A stretch of DNA of 14,438 nucleotides from Actinomycetota bacterium (GTDB lineage Bacteria; Actinomycetota; UBA4738). Shown here piece by piece: positions 13,646 through 14,438 of the stretch. Each line of letters starts with the position of its first letter. Positions within the stretch are counted from its first letter, which is position 1. A program made the position numbers and the translations under genes. Location of the stretch: contig VAYC01000055.1 of the NCBI GenBank assembly GCA_005885025.1, positions 1 through 14,438 on the forward strand, written 5' to 3'. The notes under the pieces were generated by a model. It saw only the letters and a list, made by a program, of their open reading frames with translations. It was not told where the DNA came from and did not search any database.

Positions 13646-14195
13646 CCAGAGCGCGATCTCCATCGCCCGGCCGGAGGTTCACGGCTCGGATCCCTTCCAG
13701 CAACACGACGGTGTCGAAGCCCTTGGCCGCGCCGTCCAGGGCGGTCTCCTTCACGCAATAGTCGGTGGCCAGGCCCATGACGACCAAACGCTCCACCCCC
13801 CGGGCCCGCAGGATCGATTCGAGGGCGGTCCCCTCCACCTCGTCACTGCGTGGGTTTCGCACCGTGAACCCCGAGTATCCGTCCTCCCCCCCGGTACCCT
13901 TGCGGACGATTTCGCCGACCACCTTCAGGTCCGGGTGGAAATCGGCGCCCCACGTCCCCTGCACGCAGTGCACGGGCCAGATCCCCCCGTCCTTCTGGAA
14001 GTGCGGGGTCGATTCGGGATGCCAGTCCTGCGTGTAGACGACGAGCGCTCCGGCGTCGAGGGCCCGCTCGATCTCCCGGTTCGCCACGAGGACCACTTCC
14101 TCGCCACCGCTCACGGAGAGGGAGCCCGCGGGATCGGCGAAGTCGTTCTGGACGTCGACCACGAGGAGCGCTGTGTTCGGGTCGTACTCGGCCAC
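13611..14195 (-). CDS. pncA: Nicotinamidase (isochorismatase-family hydrolase)
   Basis: Hydrolyses nicotinamide to nicotinate and ammonia for NAD salvage; enzymes of this type also activate pyrazinamide. The 194-residue protein has the triad Asp14 (LVVDVQNDF), Lys99 (IVRKGT) and Cys147 (GLATDYCVKETALDG). The metal ligands expected from mycobacterial PncA match Asp57, His59, His65 and His76 (TQDWHPESTPHF, WPVHC). It starts with GTG at 14193-14195, and AGGGGTGA (14202-14209), which includes the stop of the preceding VOC gene, lies six bases upstream. It overlaps the CapA-like gene downstream. The triad and metal set make nicotinamidase much likelier than other isochorismatase-like hydrolases. 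Confidence 0.94.
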   Translation of the reverse strand: MAEYDPNTALLVVDVQNDFADPAGSLSVSGGEEVVLVANREIERALDAGALVVYTQDWHPESTPHFQKDGGIWPVHCVQGTWGADFHPDLKVVGEIVRKGTGGEDGYSGFTVRNPRSDEVEGTALESILRARGVERLVVMGLATDYCVKETALDGAAKGFDTVVLLEGIRAVNLRPGDGDRALDEVKRAGVDVE

Positions 14196-14201
14196 CGGCC
14201 A

Positions 14202-14209
14202 TCACCCCT
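14202..14209 (-). promoter_or_regulatory. Ribosome binding site of pncA inside the VOC stop
   Basis: AGGGGTGA on minus, six bases before the pncA GTG; its last three bases are the VOC stop codon. This decides the GTG at 14193-14195 as start and implies coupling of the two genes. Confidence 0.6.
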
Positions 14210-14438
14210 TCGAGCCCCGAACCCCCTGTCGTGGGATCTCCTGGGCGAACTCCAGCACGTGGCCGTCGGGGTCGAGCACGTGCAGCGTGCGGTGACCCCA
14301 CGGCCGGTCCACCGGGCCAGACAGGATGGCCGCGGACGTGGCCCGCACTCGCTCGGCCTCCGCGTCGACGTCCTCGACCAGGAAGGCCACCTCGCCGAAG
14401 GGACCGCCGGCCACACCCTCCGTGCCGATAAGCTCGGG
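14202..14438 (-). CDS. VOC (glyoxalase/bleomycin-resistance fold) protein, 5' end missing
   Basis: The C-terminal 78 residues of a vicinal-oxygen-chelate protein; the frame stays open to the right edge, so the beginning lies outside. EVAFLVEDVDAEAERVRA and WGHRTLHVLDPDGHVLEFAQ are the typical last half-module, with the histidine of the HVLDPDGH run and the glutamate of VLEF as likely metal ligands. Substrate cannot be predicted. The stop lies inside the ribosome site of the nicotinamidase gene, so the two are probably cotranscribed. A GTG at 14412-14414 is possible as a start, but the readable residues before it keep the fold going, so I treat the gene as partial. Confidence 0.85.
   Translation of the reverse strand, partial: PELIGTEGVAGGPFGEVAFLVEDVDAEAERVRATSAAILSGPVDRPWGHRTLHVLDPDGHVLEFAQEIPRQGVRGSKG

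Noticed and set aside
1..14438. CRISPR array, tRNA/rRNA genes, insertion sequences or prophage genes
   Set aside because: No regularly spaced direct repeats, no recognisable RNA gene, no transposase or integrase motif and no terminal inverted repeats flanking a coding unit were seen.

Overview
The window is a stretch of chromosome from a high-GC bacterium, most likely an uncultured member of the Actinomycetota. The grounds are high GC throughout, many GTG starts, four-base GTGA/ATGA gene overlaps, TANNNT -10 boxes placed for leaderless transcripts, an actinobacterial-style short MutY and a clustered hemE-hemH-hemG/Y haem operon. This lineage call is an inference; there is no rRNA gene. I see no tRNA, insertion sequence, phage gene or CRISPR array. 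Genes fill the window except for four gaps of about 85 to 230 bases, described below.

Left block (1-4404, all minus strand): a haem operon reads hemE (uroporphyrinogen decarboxylase), hemH/cpfC (ferrochelatase) and hemY/hemG (porphyrinogen oxidase, cut by the left edge), each pair joined by a GTGA overlap. Upstream of it, after a 231-base gap holding a strong hairpin, lies an aldo/keto reductase.

Membrane/flavin block (4461-6322, minus strand): a small PPOX-fold (pyridoxamine-phosphate-oxidase-like) protein overlaps by ATGA a second gene, which fuses another apparent PPOX-like domain to a complete UbiA/MenA-type prenyltransferase. The aldo/keto reductase follows 56 bases later and may share the transcript. 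This is the least conventional locus in the window.

Secreted propeller block (6492-9911): two exported beta-propeller-type proteins converge on a shared hairpin terminator. One is an Asp-box (BNR/sialidase-like) protein on plus. The other is a seven-repeat FG-GAP/VCBS protein with a C-terminal ASPIC/UnbV domain on minus, and it sits just behind mutY.

Right block (9949-14438): mutY (A/G-specific adenine glycosylase, minus) and a two-CBS-domain protein (plus) diverge from a compact region with leaderless-type -10 boxes on both strands. The CBS gene converges on a lipoprotein of the PEBP/YbhB family. An L-isoaspartyl methyltransferase (plus) converges on a CapA-like metallophosphatase (minus) with only 6 bases between stops, inside a palindrome. 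A tightly packed minus-strand run of VOC protein (cut by the right edge), nicotinamidase (pncA-like) and CapA-like protein closes the window.

Most genes are housekeeping and confidently named. The points worth following are the PPOX-UbiA fusion, the internal four-cysteine cluster motif in the ferrochelatase, the shortened iron-sulphur loop in MutY, and the pair of secreted propeller proteins of unknown role.
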